A stretch of 64,000 nt of DNA. It comes from Kineothrix sp. MB12-C1 (GTDB lineage Bacteria; Bacillota; Clostridia; Lachnospirales; Lachnospiraceae). The notes beneath the pieces were generated by a model. The model worked only from the letters and a program-made list of their open reading frames with translations. It made no database searches and was not told the origin of the DNA. A program made the translations under genes and the position numbers. The stretch covers positions 3,844,001 through 3,908,000 of the forward strand of contig NZ_CP132957.1 of the NCBI RefSeq assembly GCF_030863805.1. Reading direction: 5' to 3'. Within the stretch, counting starts at the first letter, position 1; each line of letters opens with the position of its first letter. Below, piece by piece: positions 55,311 to 63,345 of the stretch.

Positions 55311-56513
55311 ATGTTTGTCGAATTCTTTGATATATTAAAGGCGAAAGGACTTAAAGTTACCTTAAGCGAATGGTTGACGTTGCAGGAAGCCTTGGATAAA
55401 GGGCTGTGTAACAGCAGCTTGACCGAATTCTATTACGTTGCCCGAATGATATTGGTGAAAAGTGAAACCGAATACGATAAGTTCGATTTGGCATTTGAGG
55501 AATGCTTTAAAGGGATTACGTCGGATAATGAAATAACTGCTAATATGCTTAGATGGCTGGATAAATCCGATATGAATGAACTGTTTCACGAAGAAGAACG
55601 TCATCAGATGAATCAGTCAGAAGACTTACAAATCGATAAAGACGACGTAGAAGAGAAGTTCAAGCAGCGCCTTAAGGATCAAGACAGCGAGCATAACGGC
55701 GGCAGTTATTGGATCGGCACTATGGGGAAAACTTCTTTTGGCAATACGGGAGGCAATATCGGAGGAATTCGCGTCGGAGGAACTACCGGCTATCAATCGG
55801 CTTTTCAGGTAATCGGAGCCAGGAAGTACAGAGATTTTCGCGATGATAAAATTATCGATAACAGGCAGTTTCAACTGGCCCTTCGAAGACTTCGCCAATT
55901 CTCCACCAAGCTGGATATCCCGAAAACGGAGCTCGATATTGACGGCACCATCGATAAGACTTGCAATAATGGCGGCTGCCTGCAGATAGTAATGGAGAAA
56001 CCGAGGAAGAATTCGGTGAAGCTTTTGCTATTGATGGATTCCGGAGGAACGATGATTCCTTATACTAAATTATTGAATGAATTATTTCAATCGGTTCATA
56101 AATCCAATCATTATAAGGATGTGAAAACTTATTATTTTCACAACTGTATTTACAGTAAGCTATATAGAACACCGGAATGTGAGAATGGGGACTGGATTGA
56201 TACGGAATGGATGTTCCGGAATCTGGACAGCGATTATAAAGTGATTATTGTAGGCGATGCAGCGATGGCACCTGAGGAATTATATTCCGATACGGGTAAT
56301 TACAGGGGGCCTAACGGAGGTCTTTCGGGAATGGATTGGCTGCTTCTTATGAAGAAGAATTATAAAAAGATTGTCTGGATGAATCCTAAGATGGCATACG
56401 GACACGCACCTTGGAGAGAAGCGGAGACGGCGATTAAAAATCTGCTCCCTATGTATAAGCTTACGGTAGACGGATTGAATCAGGCGATGACATGTCTGAT
56501 GGTCAATAAATGA
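55311..56513 (+). CDS. VWA (CoxE-like) domain protein
   Basis: 400 aa, partner of the MoxR ATPase. The N-terminal 130 residues are helical. A Gly-rich patch (GKTSFGNTGGNIGG..., about 140-160) leads into the VWA-like domain (about 230-400). The metal-site motif normally DxSxS reads LMDSGGTM (about 240), i.e. D-S-G-G-T, and a later conserved Asp is in IVGDAAMAP. It ends with MNPKMAYGHAPW and a helical tail. Similar pairs are called CoxD/CoxE-like. Confidence 0.85.
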   Translation: MFVEFFDILKAKGLKVTLSEWLTLQEALDKGLCNSSLTEFYYVARMILVKSETEYDKFDLAFEECFKGITSDNEITANMLRWLDKSDMNELFHEEERHQMNQSEDLQIDKDDVEEKFKQRLKDQDSEHNGGSYWIGTMGKTSFGNTGGNIGGIRVGGTTGYQSAFQVIGARKYRDFRDDKIIDNRQFQLALRRLRQFSTKLDIPKTELDIDGTIDKTCNNGGCLQIVMEKPRKNSVKLLLLMDSGGTMIPYTKLLNELFQSVHKSNHYKDVKTYYFHNCIYSKLYRTPECENGDWIDTEWMFRNLDSDYKVIIVGDAAMAPEELYSDTGNYRGPNGGLSGMDWLLLMKKNYKKIVWMNPKMAYGHAPWREAETAIKNLLPMYKLTVDGLNQAMTCLMVNK

Positions 56514-56522
56514 AAACTGCTA

Positions 56523-56551
56523 TTGACAAGAAAAAAGAAGTGAGGTACAAT
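56523..56551 (+). promoter_or_regulatory. Promoter of the tyrS leader
   Basis: TTGACA, 17-nt spacer, TACAAT; start point expected near 56558. Confidence 0.85.
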
Positions 56552-56557
56552 GCAGGT

Positions 56558-56862
56558 AATTTAAGAGATAAAAGCGATGAACAGAATAAGTAGTGAGCAA
56601 GGATAACTTACAGAAAGTAACCGGTCGATGAGAGGTGCAAGGGAATTTGCTTATGAATACATCTGGGAGCTTCATAGCAGAAGAAAGTTTTCTAGAGATT
56701 TTTGGTAGGCTATGACGTGTTTCCCCGCGTTATGGAGGAGGAGTATCGCCGCTTGACAGTGGCCGTACTTGCGAAGGCAGATGATGTGAGTCATTTGTGA
56801 AATTAGGTGGTACCGCGGATTATTTCCGTCCTATTATGAGTTTTCATAGTAGGGCGGTTTTT
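56558..56862 (+). promoter_or_regulatory. Tyrosine T-box riboswitch
   Basis: Contains the T-box core AGGTGGTACCGCGG (about 56804-56817), stem I features (GCGATGAACAGAATAAGTAG at its 5' part) and a candidate specifier TAC in GAATACATCTGGG (about 56655), matching tyrosine. A terminator stem CCGTCCTA...TAGGGCGG followed by TTTTTT (56826-56862) competes with the antiterminator that includes the T-box sequence. Uncharged tRNA-Tyr should permit read-through into tyrS. Confidence 0.93.
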
Positions 56863-56863
56863 T

Positions 56864-56891
56864 ATGTAATAGAAAAAGTTTCCTATTACAT
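56864..56891. repeat. Hairpin after the T-box terminator
   Basis: ATGTAATAG/CTATTACAT, extended by AAA/TTT around a short loop with one bulge. It lies between the T-box terminator and the repeat element. Confidence 0.6.
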
Positions 56892-56893
56892 AA

Positions 56894-56979
56894 TAATGGA
56901 TGCGCAGTTGGCAAAGGAGAAAATAGCCGTAAACGGCACTGCTGGCGCGCGAAGAATCTGCGGGCACATTCTTTATTTT
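56894..56979 (+). repeat. Structured intergenic repeat element, copy 2
   Basis: Begins TGGATGCGCA, has an inner hairpin GCCG/CGGC (loop TAAA), complementary CAGT/ACTG and GCGC segments around it, and ends with a terminator-like hairpin AAGAAT/ATTCTT plus TATTTT. The last 44 nt align with 13872-13915; the 5' part aligns with 45296-45350. The last hairpin ends about 10 nt before the tyrS SD. Confidence 0.65.
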
Positions 56980-56996
56980 AAAAAAGGAGAAGAAAA

Positions 56997-58217
56997 ATGA
57001 CTATTTTTGATGAATTAAAGGCGAGAGGGCTTCTGGCTCAGCTTACCGATGAAGAGGAGATTAAGGAATTAATTAATAATGGAAAGGCAACTTTTTATAT
57101 CGGATTCGATCCGACGGCTGACAGCCTTCATGTAGGACACTTCATGGCACTTTGTCTTATGAAGAGATTACAGATGGCAGGAAATAAGCCAATAGCTCTT
57201 CTTGGCGGAGGGACGGGTATGATCGGAGACCCTTCGGGGAGAAGCGATATGCGTACGATGATGACGCCTGAGATTATTCAGCATAACTGCGATTGTTTCA
57301 AGGAACAAATGAGTAAATTTATTGATTTCTCCGAAGGGAAAGCCCTTATGGTGAACAATGCGGACTGGTTAATGGATCTGAATTACATCGAGATGCTCCG
57401 CGAAGTGGGTTCTCATTTCAGTGTAAATCGTATGCTTACGGCGGAATGCTACAAGCAGCGCATGGAGAAGGGACTTAGCTTCCTGGAATTCAACTACATG
57501 ATTATGCAAAGCTATGACTTCTACGTGTTATACCAAAAGTACGGCTGCAATATGCAGTTCGGAGGGGATGACCAGTGGAGCAATATGCTGGGAGGAACGG
57601 AACTTATCCGCCGGAAGTTAGGTAAGAATGCATATGCTATGACAATTACTCTGCTTCTTAACTCGGAAGGAAATAAGATGGGCAAAACACAAAAGGGTGC
57701 GGTATGGCTCGATCCGAATAAGACTACTCCTTTTGAATTCTTCCAGTATTGGAGAAATATAGCGGATGCGGATGTATTGAAATGTATTCGTATGCTTACC
57801 TTCCTGCCTCTTGAGGAAATCGAACAGATGGATCAATGGGAAGGAAGCCAGTTAAATAAGGCGAAAGAGATTCTTGCTTTTGAATTGACAAAGATGATTC
57901 ATGGAGAAGAGGAAGCGAATAAATCACTGGAAAGTGCACGTGCTTTATTTACAGACGGCAACGCGGCACAGATGCCTACAGTTGTTCTGAAAGAGGAAGA
58001 TTTTGAAGAAAACAAGATAGATATTTTATCGATGTTAGTTGCTTCCGGACTTGTAGCTTCTCGTTCCGAGGGACGCCGTGCAGTAGAACAGGGCGGCGTG
58101 ACTGCGGATGGAGAGAAGGTTGCAGATATTAAAGCGGTATTTGAGAAAGAGCAGCTTGCCGGAGATGGTATCGTATTAAAGCGCGGTAAGAAAAACTTTA
58201 AGAGAATTACTTGCTAA
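56997..58217 (+). CDS. tyrS: Tyrosyl-tRNA synthetase
   Basis: 406 aa. Class I synthetase: [17 protein letters not shown] (HIGH-type motif HVGH, about residue 45), GGDDQWSN (about 190) and KMGKTQKG (KMSKS-type motif, about 228). C-terminal S4 RNA-binding domain (about 340-406; [16 protein letters not shown]). AAAAAAGGAGAAG precedes the start. Controlled by the T-box upstream. Confidence 0.98.
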   Translation: MTIFDELKARGLLAQLTDEEEIKELINNGKATFYIGFDPTADSLHVGHFMALCLMKRLQMAGNKPIALLGGGTGMIGDPSGRSDMRTMMTPEIIQHNCDCFKEQMSKFIDFSEGKALMVNNADWLMDLNYIEMLREVGSHFSVNRMLTAECYKQRMEKGLSFLEFNYMIMQSYDFYVLYQKYGCNMQFGGDDQWSNMLGGTELIRRKLGKNAYAMTITLLLNSEGNKMGKTQKGAVWLDPNKTTPFEFFQYWRNIADADVLKCIRMLTFLPLEEIEQMDQWEGSQLNKAKEILAFELTKMIHGEEEANKSLESARALFTDGNAAQMPTVVLKEEDFEENKIDILSMLVASGLVASRSEGRRAVEQGGVTADGEKVADIKAVFEKEQLAGDGIVLKRGKKNFKRITC

Positions 58218-58225
58218 AATTAATA

Positions 58226-58254
58226 GAATAATGTTTTTTCCCCTTGCATATATT
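58226..58254 (+). promoter_or_regulatory. Sigma-E-like promoter of spoIVA
   Basis: GAATAAT, 14-nt gap, CATATATT, close to the mother-cell sigma-E pattern (-10 CATACANT). The start point near 58260 fits ATG 58288 as the translation start. spoIVA is a sigma-E gene in Bacillus and Clostridium. Confidence 0.6.
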
Positions 58255-58287
58255 GTAACAGCAAATATGGAAGGGGAAACTTTTTTT

Positions 58288-59769
58288 ATGGACGCTTCAC
58301 ATACACATAACTTATACAAAGATATACAATTACGTACTGGAGGAGAAATCTACATAGGGGTGGTAGGTCCGGTAAGAACTGGAAAATCCACTTTCATCAA
58401 ACGTTTTATGGATGTAATGGTACTTCCCTATATGACGCAAGAGCATGAAAGAATGCGCGCTCAGGATGAGCTTCCGCAGAGCTCGGGCGGGAAAACGATT
58501 ACGACAACAGAGCCGAAGTTCATCCCGAAAGAAGCTGCTAAGATTACATTAGGAGAGGATATTAATGTTAATGTCCGCTTGATTGACTGTGTTGGTTATA
58601 TGGTGGAAGGTGCCAGCGGACACATGGAAGAAGATGTGGAAAGAATGGTGAAGACCCCTTGGTCATCACAGGAGATTCCCTTCACTCAGGCGGCAGAGAT
58701 AGGAACGAAAAAGGTAATCAATGATCACTCTACAATCGGTATCGTGATTACTTGTGACGGAAGCTTTGGAGAGATTCCGAGGGATAGCTATCTTGCGGCA
58801 GAAGAACGTACCATTGAAGAACTTAAGAAAATACATAAGCCTTTTATTGTGCTCGTGAATACAGAAAAGCCATATTCAGAGAGTGCTATAAGGCTTTCAG
58901 AAGAGATCGGCAGGAAATATCAAGTGAGCACCATGCCGGTTAACTGCGAACAGTTAAAAAAAGAAGATATCAATGCCATTATGGAAAAGATTTTATATGA
59001 ATTCCCTCTCACTATGGTTGAATTCTATATGCCTAAATGGGTGGAGATGCTTCCGAATACCCATCGGATGAAAGCTGATATTATAGGAAAGATTAAAGAA
59101 TTAATGGGGCAGATCGGCTGTGTTAAGGATGTGGCGGCAAATGGCATCCCAATGGAGAGCGATTATATCCGTAAATGTAAAGTGGATGGAATCAATATGG
59201 CTAATGGATGTGTAACGGTATCCATGGAAGTGGACGATTCCTACTACTATGAAATGTTAAGTGATTTAATCGGAGAAAATATCACTAGCGAATATCAATT
59301 GCTATCGGTACTTCAGCAGATGGCTAAGATGAGAACGGAATATGTAAAGGTTCTTCATGCGGTAGATTCTGTACGGGGCAAAGGATATGGTGTGGTAACG
59401 CCGGAGAGGGATGAAATTACCTTGGATAAACCGGAGATGATTCGCCATGGTAATAAGTTCGGGGTTAAGATTAGGGCAGAAAGCCCGAGTATTCATATGA
59501 TACGGGCGAATATAGAGACAGAGATTTCGCCGATCGTAGGAACGGAAGAACAGGCACAGGATTTAATTCGTTATATTTCCGAAGCGGGAACGGGCGAAGA
59601 AGGTATGTGGGAAACCAATATTTTCGGCAAAACGGTGGAACAACTTGTAAATGACGGAATTATGGGAAAAATTGCAATGATAGGAGACGAGAGCCAAGTG
59701 AAGCTGCAGGAGACAATGCAGAAAATTGTCAATGACAGCAACGGTGGAATGGTTTGCATCATTATATAA
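58288..59769 (+). CDS. spoIVA: Stage IV sporulation protein A
   Basis: 493 aa from ATG 58288, the same length as Bacillus SpoIVA; AAGGGGAA lies upstream and the candidate promoter rules out earlier starts. ATPase that polymerises on the forespore surface and is the base of the spore coat. Motifs: NLYKDIQLRTGGEIYIGVVG, Walker A GPVRTGKSTFIKR (about 31-43) and FMDVMVLPYM. The C-terminus KIVNDSNGGMVCIII matches the family's hydrophobic tail. It is the clearest sign that the organism makes endospores. Confidence 0.97.
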   Translation: MDASHTHNLYKDIQLRTGGEIYIGVVGPVRTGKSTFIKRFMDVMVLPYMTQEHERMRAQDELPQSSGGKTITTTEPKFIPKEAAKITLGEDINVNVRLIDCVGYMVEGASGHMEEDVERMVKTPWSSQEIPFTQAAEIGTKKVINDHSTIGIVITCDGSFGEIPRDSYLAAEERTIEELKKIHKPFIVLVNTEKPYSESAIRLSEEIGRKYQVSTMPVNCEQLKKEDINAIMEKILYEFPLTMVEFYMPKWVEMLPNTHRMKADIIGKIKELMGQIGCVKDVAANGIPMESDYIRKCKVDGINMANGCVTVSMEVDDSYYYEMLSDLIGENITSEYQLLSVLQQMAKMRTEYVKVLHAVDSVRGKGYGVVTPERDEITLDKPEMIRHGNKFGVKIRAESPSIHMIRANIETEISPIVGTEEQAQDLIRYISEAGTGEEGMWETNIFGKTVEQLVNDGIMGKIAMIGDESQVKLQETMQKIVNDSNGGMVCIII

Positions 59770-59775
59770 ATTAGG

Positions 59776-59820
59776 GAGGTGACTGTTTGGCTTTTCGAGC
59801 TGGGCAGTTACTTTTTTTGG
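59776..59820 (+). terminator. Terminator after spoIVA
   Basis: AGGTGACTG/CAGTTACTT arms (one wobble) with an inner GGCT/AGCT, followed by TTTTTTTGGG. The arms share CAGTTAC with the palindromic repeat family. Confidence 0.75.
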
Positions 59821-59829
59821 GATGAAATG

Positions 59830-59858
59830 TGTACAAAATTATGAACTCGTGTTATATT
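59830..59858 (+). promoter_or_regulatory. Possible promoter of nucleoside salvage genes
   Basis: TGTACA, 17-nt spacer, TATATT. Confidence 0.4.
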
Positions 59859-59874
59859 TACTTTATTGATAGTT

Positions 59875-59916
59875 TAGTAACTATTCAGCAGATCTGCGCA
59901 TTTACTGCGTGGATCG
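59875..59916. repeat. Inverted-repeat cluster related to the AACAGTTAC family
   Basis: TAGTAACTATTCA followed by the perfect palindrome GCAGATCTGC and CGCA/TGCG arms. Read on the minus strand it runs ATGCGCAG ... GAATAGTTAC, the same order of motifs as at 45296-45395 on the plus strand. Confidence 0.4.
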
Positions 59917-59944
59917 TATGGATCGTGAAAATTGGGAGGTATAT

Positions 59945-60769
59945 ATGATGAATGCGAATTATGAAAAATTACAAAAATGCTTGGAAAGTATTAAGGAGAA
60001 AATAGATTTTAAGCCGAAGGTGGCTATTGTGCTCGGCTCAGGTCTCGGAGATTTTGCTAACACGATCGAGGTAGAAGCGGAGCTTTCCTACAGTGAAATC
60101 GAAGGCTTTCCTGTATCTACGGTTCCGGGACATGCCGGCAAGTTCATTTTCGGCCATGTAGGGAATGTGCCTGTAGTATGTATGAAGGGAAGAGTACATT
60201 TTTATGAAGGATATCCGATTTCAGATGTAGTGCTTCCGATTCGTCTGATGAAGTTGATGGGTGCTGATACTTTGTTCTTAACGAATGCTTCCGGCGGTGT
60301 GAATAATGAGTTCAAGGCAGGAGATTTAATGATGATTACCGACCAGATTTCTTGCTTTGCTCCGAATCCGCTTATTGGGGCGAATATGGACGAGCTGGGA
60401 ACTCGTTTTCCGGATATGAGTACTGTATATGATAAGGAGTTACAGGATATTTTAAGGGAGACGGCGAAAGAAAACCACATTCCGATGAAAGAAGGGGTAT
60501 ACTTACAGTTAACAGGTCCCTCCTTCGAGTCGCCGGCGGAAATCCGCATGATTCGTACTTTGGGTGCGGATGCGGTAGGTATGAGTACCGTAGTGGAAGC
60601 AATTGTAGCAAATCATATGGGAATGAGAATTTGCGGCATTTCCTGTGTATGCAACCTGGCTGCAGGAATGACGGAGAATCCCTTGACTCACGAAGAAGTA
60701 CAGGAAGCAGCGGATCAGGCGGCACCATTTTTCACGAAGCTCGTATCCGAAGCAGTAAAGAAATTCTAA
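59945..60769 (+). CDS. punA: Purine nucleoside phosphorylase (class I, trimeric)
   Basis: 274 aa from ATG 59945 (ATG 59948 is an alternative), with GGGAGGT upstream. Cleaves (deoxy)inosine/guanosine with phosphate. Motifs: VLGSGLGDFAN (phosphate loop, about 25-35), TVPGHAGKF, MKGRVHFYEGY, TNASGGVNNEF and MSTVVEAIVANHMG. It starts a nucleoside salvage run with the cytidine deaminase 14 nt downstream. Confidence 0.96.
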   Translation: MMNANYEKLQKCLESIKEKIDFKPKVAIVLGSGLGDFANTIEVEAELSYSEIEGFPVSTVPGHAGKFIFGHVGNVPVVCMKGRVHFYEGYPISDVVLPIRLMKLMGADTLFLTNASGGVNNEFKAGDLMMITDQISCFAPNPLIGANMDELGTRFPDMSTVYDKELQDILRETAKENHIPMKEGVYLQLTGPSFESPAEIRMIRTLGADAVGMSTVVEAIVANHMGMRICGISCVCNLAAGMTENPLTHEEVQEAADQAAPFFTKLVSEAVKKF

Positions 60770-60783
60770 CGAGGTATAAAAAA

Positions 60784-61206
60784 GTGATAGAACAAAATAA
60801 GATAAAGCAATTAATCGCCAAAGCTCTTAAGGCCAGGGAGTTTTCCTATGTGCCATATTCTCATTTTGCGGTAGGGGCAGCTCTTCTTACGAAGGAAGGG
60901 GATGTTTATTCGGGTTGCAATATTGAAAATGCTGCCTACGGCCCTACCAACTGCGCGGAGCGGACAGCCTTTTTTAAGGCGGTGAGCGAAGGTGTGAAGG
61001 AGTTTGCTGCAATTGCAATTGTCGGATCGTTACAAGGAGAGGAAGTAAGCGGGTATGCTGCTCCTTGTGGTGTATGCCGTCAAGTGATGGCTGAGTTTTG
61101 CGGACCGGATTTCGATATTATCGTTGCGAGAACGACAGAGGACTATTATATGAAATCCCTAAAGGAAATGCTGCCGGAGAGTTTTGGACCGGCTAATCTG
61201 GCTTGA
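60784..61206 (+). CDS. cdd: Cytidine deaminase
   Basis: 140 aa from GTG 60784 with GAGGT 8 nt upstream. Zinc ligands and catalytic Glu are in NCAERTAFF (about 58-66) and PCGVCRQVM (about 93-101); YSHFAVGAAL and SGCNIENAAYGPT bind the nucleoside. Deaminates cytidine and deoxycytidine. Confidence 0.97.
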   Translation: MIEQNKIKQLIAKALKAREFSYVPYSHFAVGAALLTKEGDVYSGCNIENAAYGPTNCAERTAFFKAVSEGVKEFAAIAIVGSLQGEEVSGYAAPCGVCRQVMAEFCGPDFDIIVARTTEDYYMKSLKEMLPESFGPANLA

Positions 61207-61237
61207 TAAAGGGAAATGGGAAGGAGAACCTGCCGCT

Positions 61238-62509
61238 ATGAATATTCGTTTATGGAATGCGAGAATATTAACGATGGAGGAAACTGTACCGATCTTCGAA
61301 GGTGAGATATGGGTACAGCAGGATAGAATTACTTATGTAGGTGCCGGCAAGGAAGAAGAAGTACCTGTATGGGATATGGAGATCGATTGTGAGAGGAACC
61401 TTTTAATGCCGGGCTTTAAAAATGCGCATACGCATTCGGGGATGACACTTCTTCGTTCTTATGCGGATGACCTTCCATTGCATGAGTGGCTGCATGGTCA
61501 AGTGTTTCCGGTAGAAGCTAAAATGAATCAGGAAGATATTTACTATTTGACGAAGCTGGCGGTGCTGGAATATCTGACAAGCGGAGTTACCTCCATCTTC
61601 GATATGTATTTGACGCCGGAATCCATAGCGAGCGCTTGTTCGGACACCGGAATGCGCTGCGTGTTGACCGGAGCAGTTAATAATTTTAGTCAGTCGGTAG
61701 AACAGATGGAGTCATGGTATGAAAAATTTAATGAAAAAGAATCTCTCATTAGCTTTCTTCCCGGTTTTCATGCGGAGTATACTTCTTCGAAAGAGTTAAT
61801 GGCGCAAATTGCTTCTTTAGCGCATCGATTGAAAGCCCCCGTCTATGTACATCTTTCGGAGACGAAAGAGGAAGTGGAAGGATGCGTAGAACGTTATGGT
61901 ATGACGCCCGGAATCTTCCTCGATTCTCTCGGAATGTTTGAATATGGTGGCGGCATTTATCATGGTGTGTATTTGACAGAAGAAGAAATCGCCCTTTTCA
62001 AGAAGAAGAATATCCATGTAGTTACCAATCCCGGTTCGAATACGAAGCTTGCAAGCGGTATCGCACCGATTCAAGATTTCTTAAAAGCAGGGCTCAATGT
62101 GGCGATTGGGACAGATGGTCCGGCAAGCAACAATTCTCTGGATATGTTTCGCGAGATGTTCCTGGTTACCGGACTTGCTAAGTTAAGAGAAAAAGATGCT
62201 TCAGCGGTAGATGCGATGGAAGTTCTGAAAATGGCCACAGTAAACGGAGCAAGGGCGATGTGTCTTGAAGATGCGGATGTACTGGCACCGGGGAAACTGG
62301 CCGATCTTATTATGATCGATTTGCAGCAACCTAATATGCAGCCGATTAATAATATTGCCAAGAATATCGTGTATAGCGGAAGTAAGCAGAATGTGAAGAT
62401 GACGATGATTAACGGTCGTATTCTTTATCGCGATGGAAAGTTTTATGTGGGGGAAGAAGCACATGATATCTATGAAAAGGCTAATGAAATAATTAACCGC
62501 CTTAAATAG
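61238..62509 (+). CDS. Amidohydrolase, probable MTA/SAH or related nucleoside deaminase
   Basis: 423 aa from ATG 61238 (AAGGAG is about 11 nt upstream). TIM-barrel metal hydrolase: GFKNAHTHSGMTLLRSYADDLPL (HxH, here shown in part: NAHTHSGMTLLRSYADD), HLSETKEEVE, HGVYL and IGTDGPASNNSLDMF (metal Asp and NN motif). This pattern fits the MtaD/SsnA subgroup that deaminates 5-methylthioadenosine or S-adenosylhomocysteine, or guanine-like substrates. Position after PNP and Cdd supports a nucleoside role; substrate not proven. Confidence 0.85.
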   Translation: MNIRLWNARILTMEETVPIFEGEIWVQQDRITYVGAGKEEEVPVWDMEIDCERNLLMPGFKNAHTHSGMTLLRSYADDLPLHEWLHGQVFPVEAKMNQEDIYYLTKLAVLEYLTSGVTSIFDMYLTPESIASACSDTGMRCVLTGAVNNFSQSVEQMESWYEKFNEKESLISFLPGFHAEYTSSKELMAQIASLAHRLKAPVYVHLSETKEEVEGCVERYGMTPGIFLDSLGMFEYGGGIYHGVYLTEEEIALFKKKNIHVVTNPGSNTKLASGIAPIQDFLKAGLNVAIGTDGPASNNSLDMFREMFLVTGLAKLREKDASAVDAMEVLKMATVNGARAMCLEDADVLAPGKLADLIMIDLQQPNMQPINNIAKNIVYSGSKQNVKMTMINGRILYRDGKFYVGEEAHDIYEKANEIINRLK

Positions 62510-62541
62510 TAGATGTGAAATGAAGGGATTGTAGGAATTTC

Positions 62542-63345
62542 ATGCACGATTTTAATGGATCTTCACATGTAACTGAGAAGGAACGGAACAGTTACAAGGT
62601 AACTTATATTTATCACAGCGGATTTGCTGTGGAACTTGAGACTTGTGTTCTCCTATTCGATTATTATAAAGGTGAACTGCCTAGTTGGGAGAAAGAGAAG
62701 CCGATATATATATTCGTATCCCATAAGCATGGTGACCATTTCAGTCTTAAAATATTTGACCTGGTCAGTCAATATGACAACGTTCACTTTTTCCTATCGA
62801 GCGATGTGAAATTGAGCGAAAAATATCTGGAAAAAAATCATATCTCCCCTGCCGTGAAGGAGAAAATAACTACGATTGGGAAAAATCAGAAGCTATCTTT
62901 TCCGGTTGTAGGAGCTGAAACGAAGATGATTCCCTTAACAATCGAGACCTTACGCTCTACCGATGAAGGAGTGGCCTTTATTATAGAGATAGAAGGAAGA
63001 ACACTGTATCATGCAGGTGATTTAAATTGGTGGCACTGGGAAGGGGAACCATCTCCTTTTAATGAGAATATGGAGAGGGACTATAAAAAAGAGATCGATG
63101 ATATAAATGGAAGGAATTTTGATTTAGCCTTTGTGCCGCTCGATCCAAGGCTCGGAGACGCTTACGGGCTTGGCATGGATTATTTTCTCTCCCATACAGA
63201 AGCAAAACGGATTTTCCCTATGCATTTGTGGGAGGAATACGGCTATATAGGAAAGTATAAAAGCACAGAAATCGGTAGCAGATTTAATGAAAATATTATT
63301 GAGATTTCTGCACCGGGACAGGAATTTGAATTATGGAATATATAG
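62542..63345 (+). CDS. MBL-fold metallo-hydrolase
   Basis: 267 aa. Beta-lactamase-fold motif VSHKHGDHFS (HxHxDH), YHAGDLNWWHWEGE (metal His/Asp) and MHLWEEYGYIGKY near the end. The family core begins at KVTYIYHSGFAVEL; the 20 or so residues before it (MHDFNGSSHVTEKERNSY) are encoded mainly by the palindromic repeat at 62569, so the N-terminus may be an extension. I see no other start close to the core. Substrate unknown. It overlaps the next gene by 13 nt. Confidence 0.85.
   Translation: MHDFNGSSHVTEKERNSYKVTYIYHSGFAVELETCVLLFDYYKGELPSWEKEKPIYIFVSHKHGDHFSLKIFDLVSQYDNVHFFLSSDVKLSEKYLEKNHISPAVKEKITTIGKNQKLSFPVVGAETKMIPLTIETLRSTDEGVAFIIEIEGRTLYHAGDLNWWHWEGEPSPFNENMERDYKKEIDDINGRNFDLAFVPLDPRLGDAYGLGMDYFLSHTEAKRIFPMHLWEEYGYIGKYKSTEIGSRFNENIIEISAPGQEFELWNI
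62569..62595. repeat. Palindromic repeat copy inside the MBL-hydrolase 5' end
   Basis: GTAACTGAGAAGG...GGAACAGTTAC: same arms as at 44300 and 53387, with one arm substitution (A for the T after ACTG). It is in frame and codes for VTEKERNSY. Confidence 0.6.

Larger units (their letters stand above)
56514..56996 (+). other. Long tyrS leader region
   Basis: 483 bp with no protein gene. It holds a promoter (56523), a T-box (about 56558-56862), a hairpin (56864-56891) and a structured repeat element (56894-56979), followed by the tyrS SD. Confidence 0.85.

Noticed and set aside
56797-57000. Plus-strand frame in the tyrS leader
   Set aside because: It covers the T-box core and terminator; non-coding RNA explains the region.
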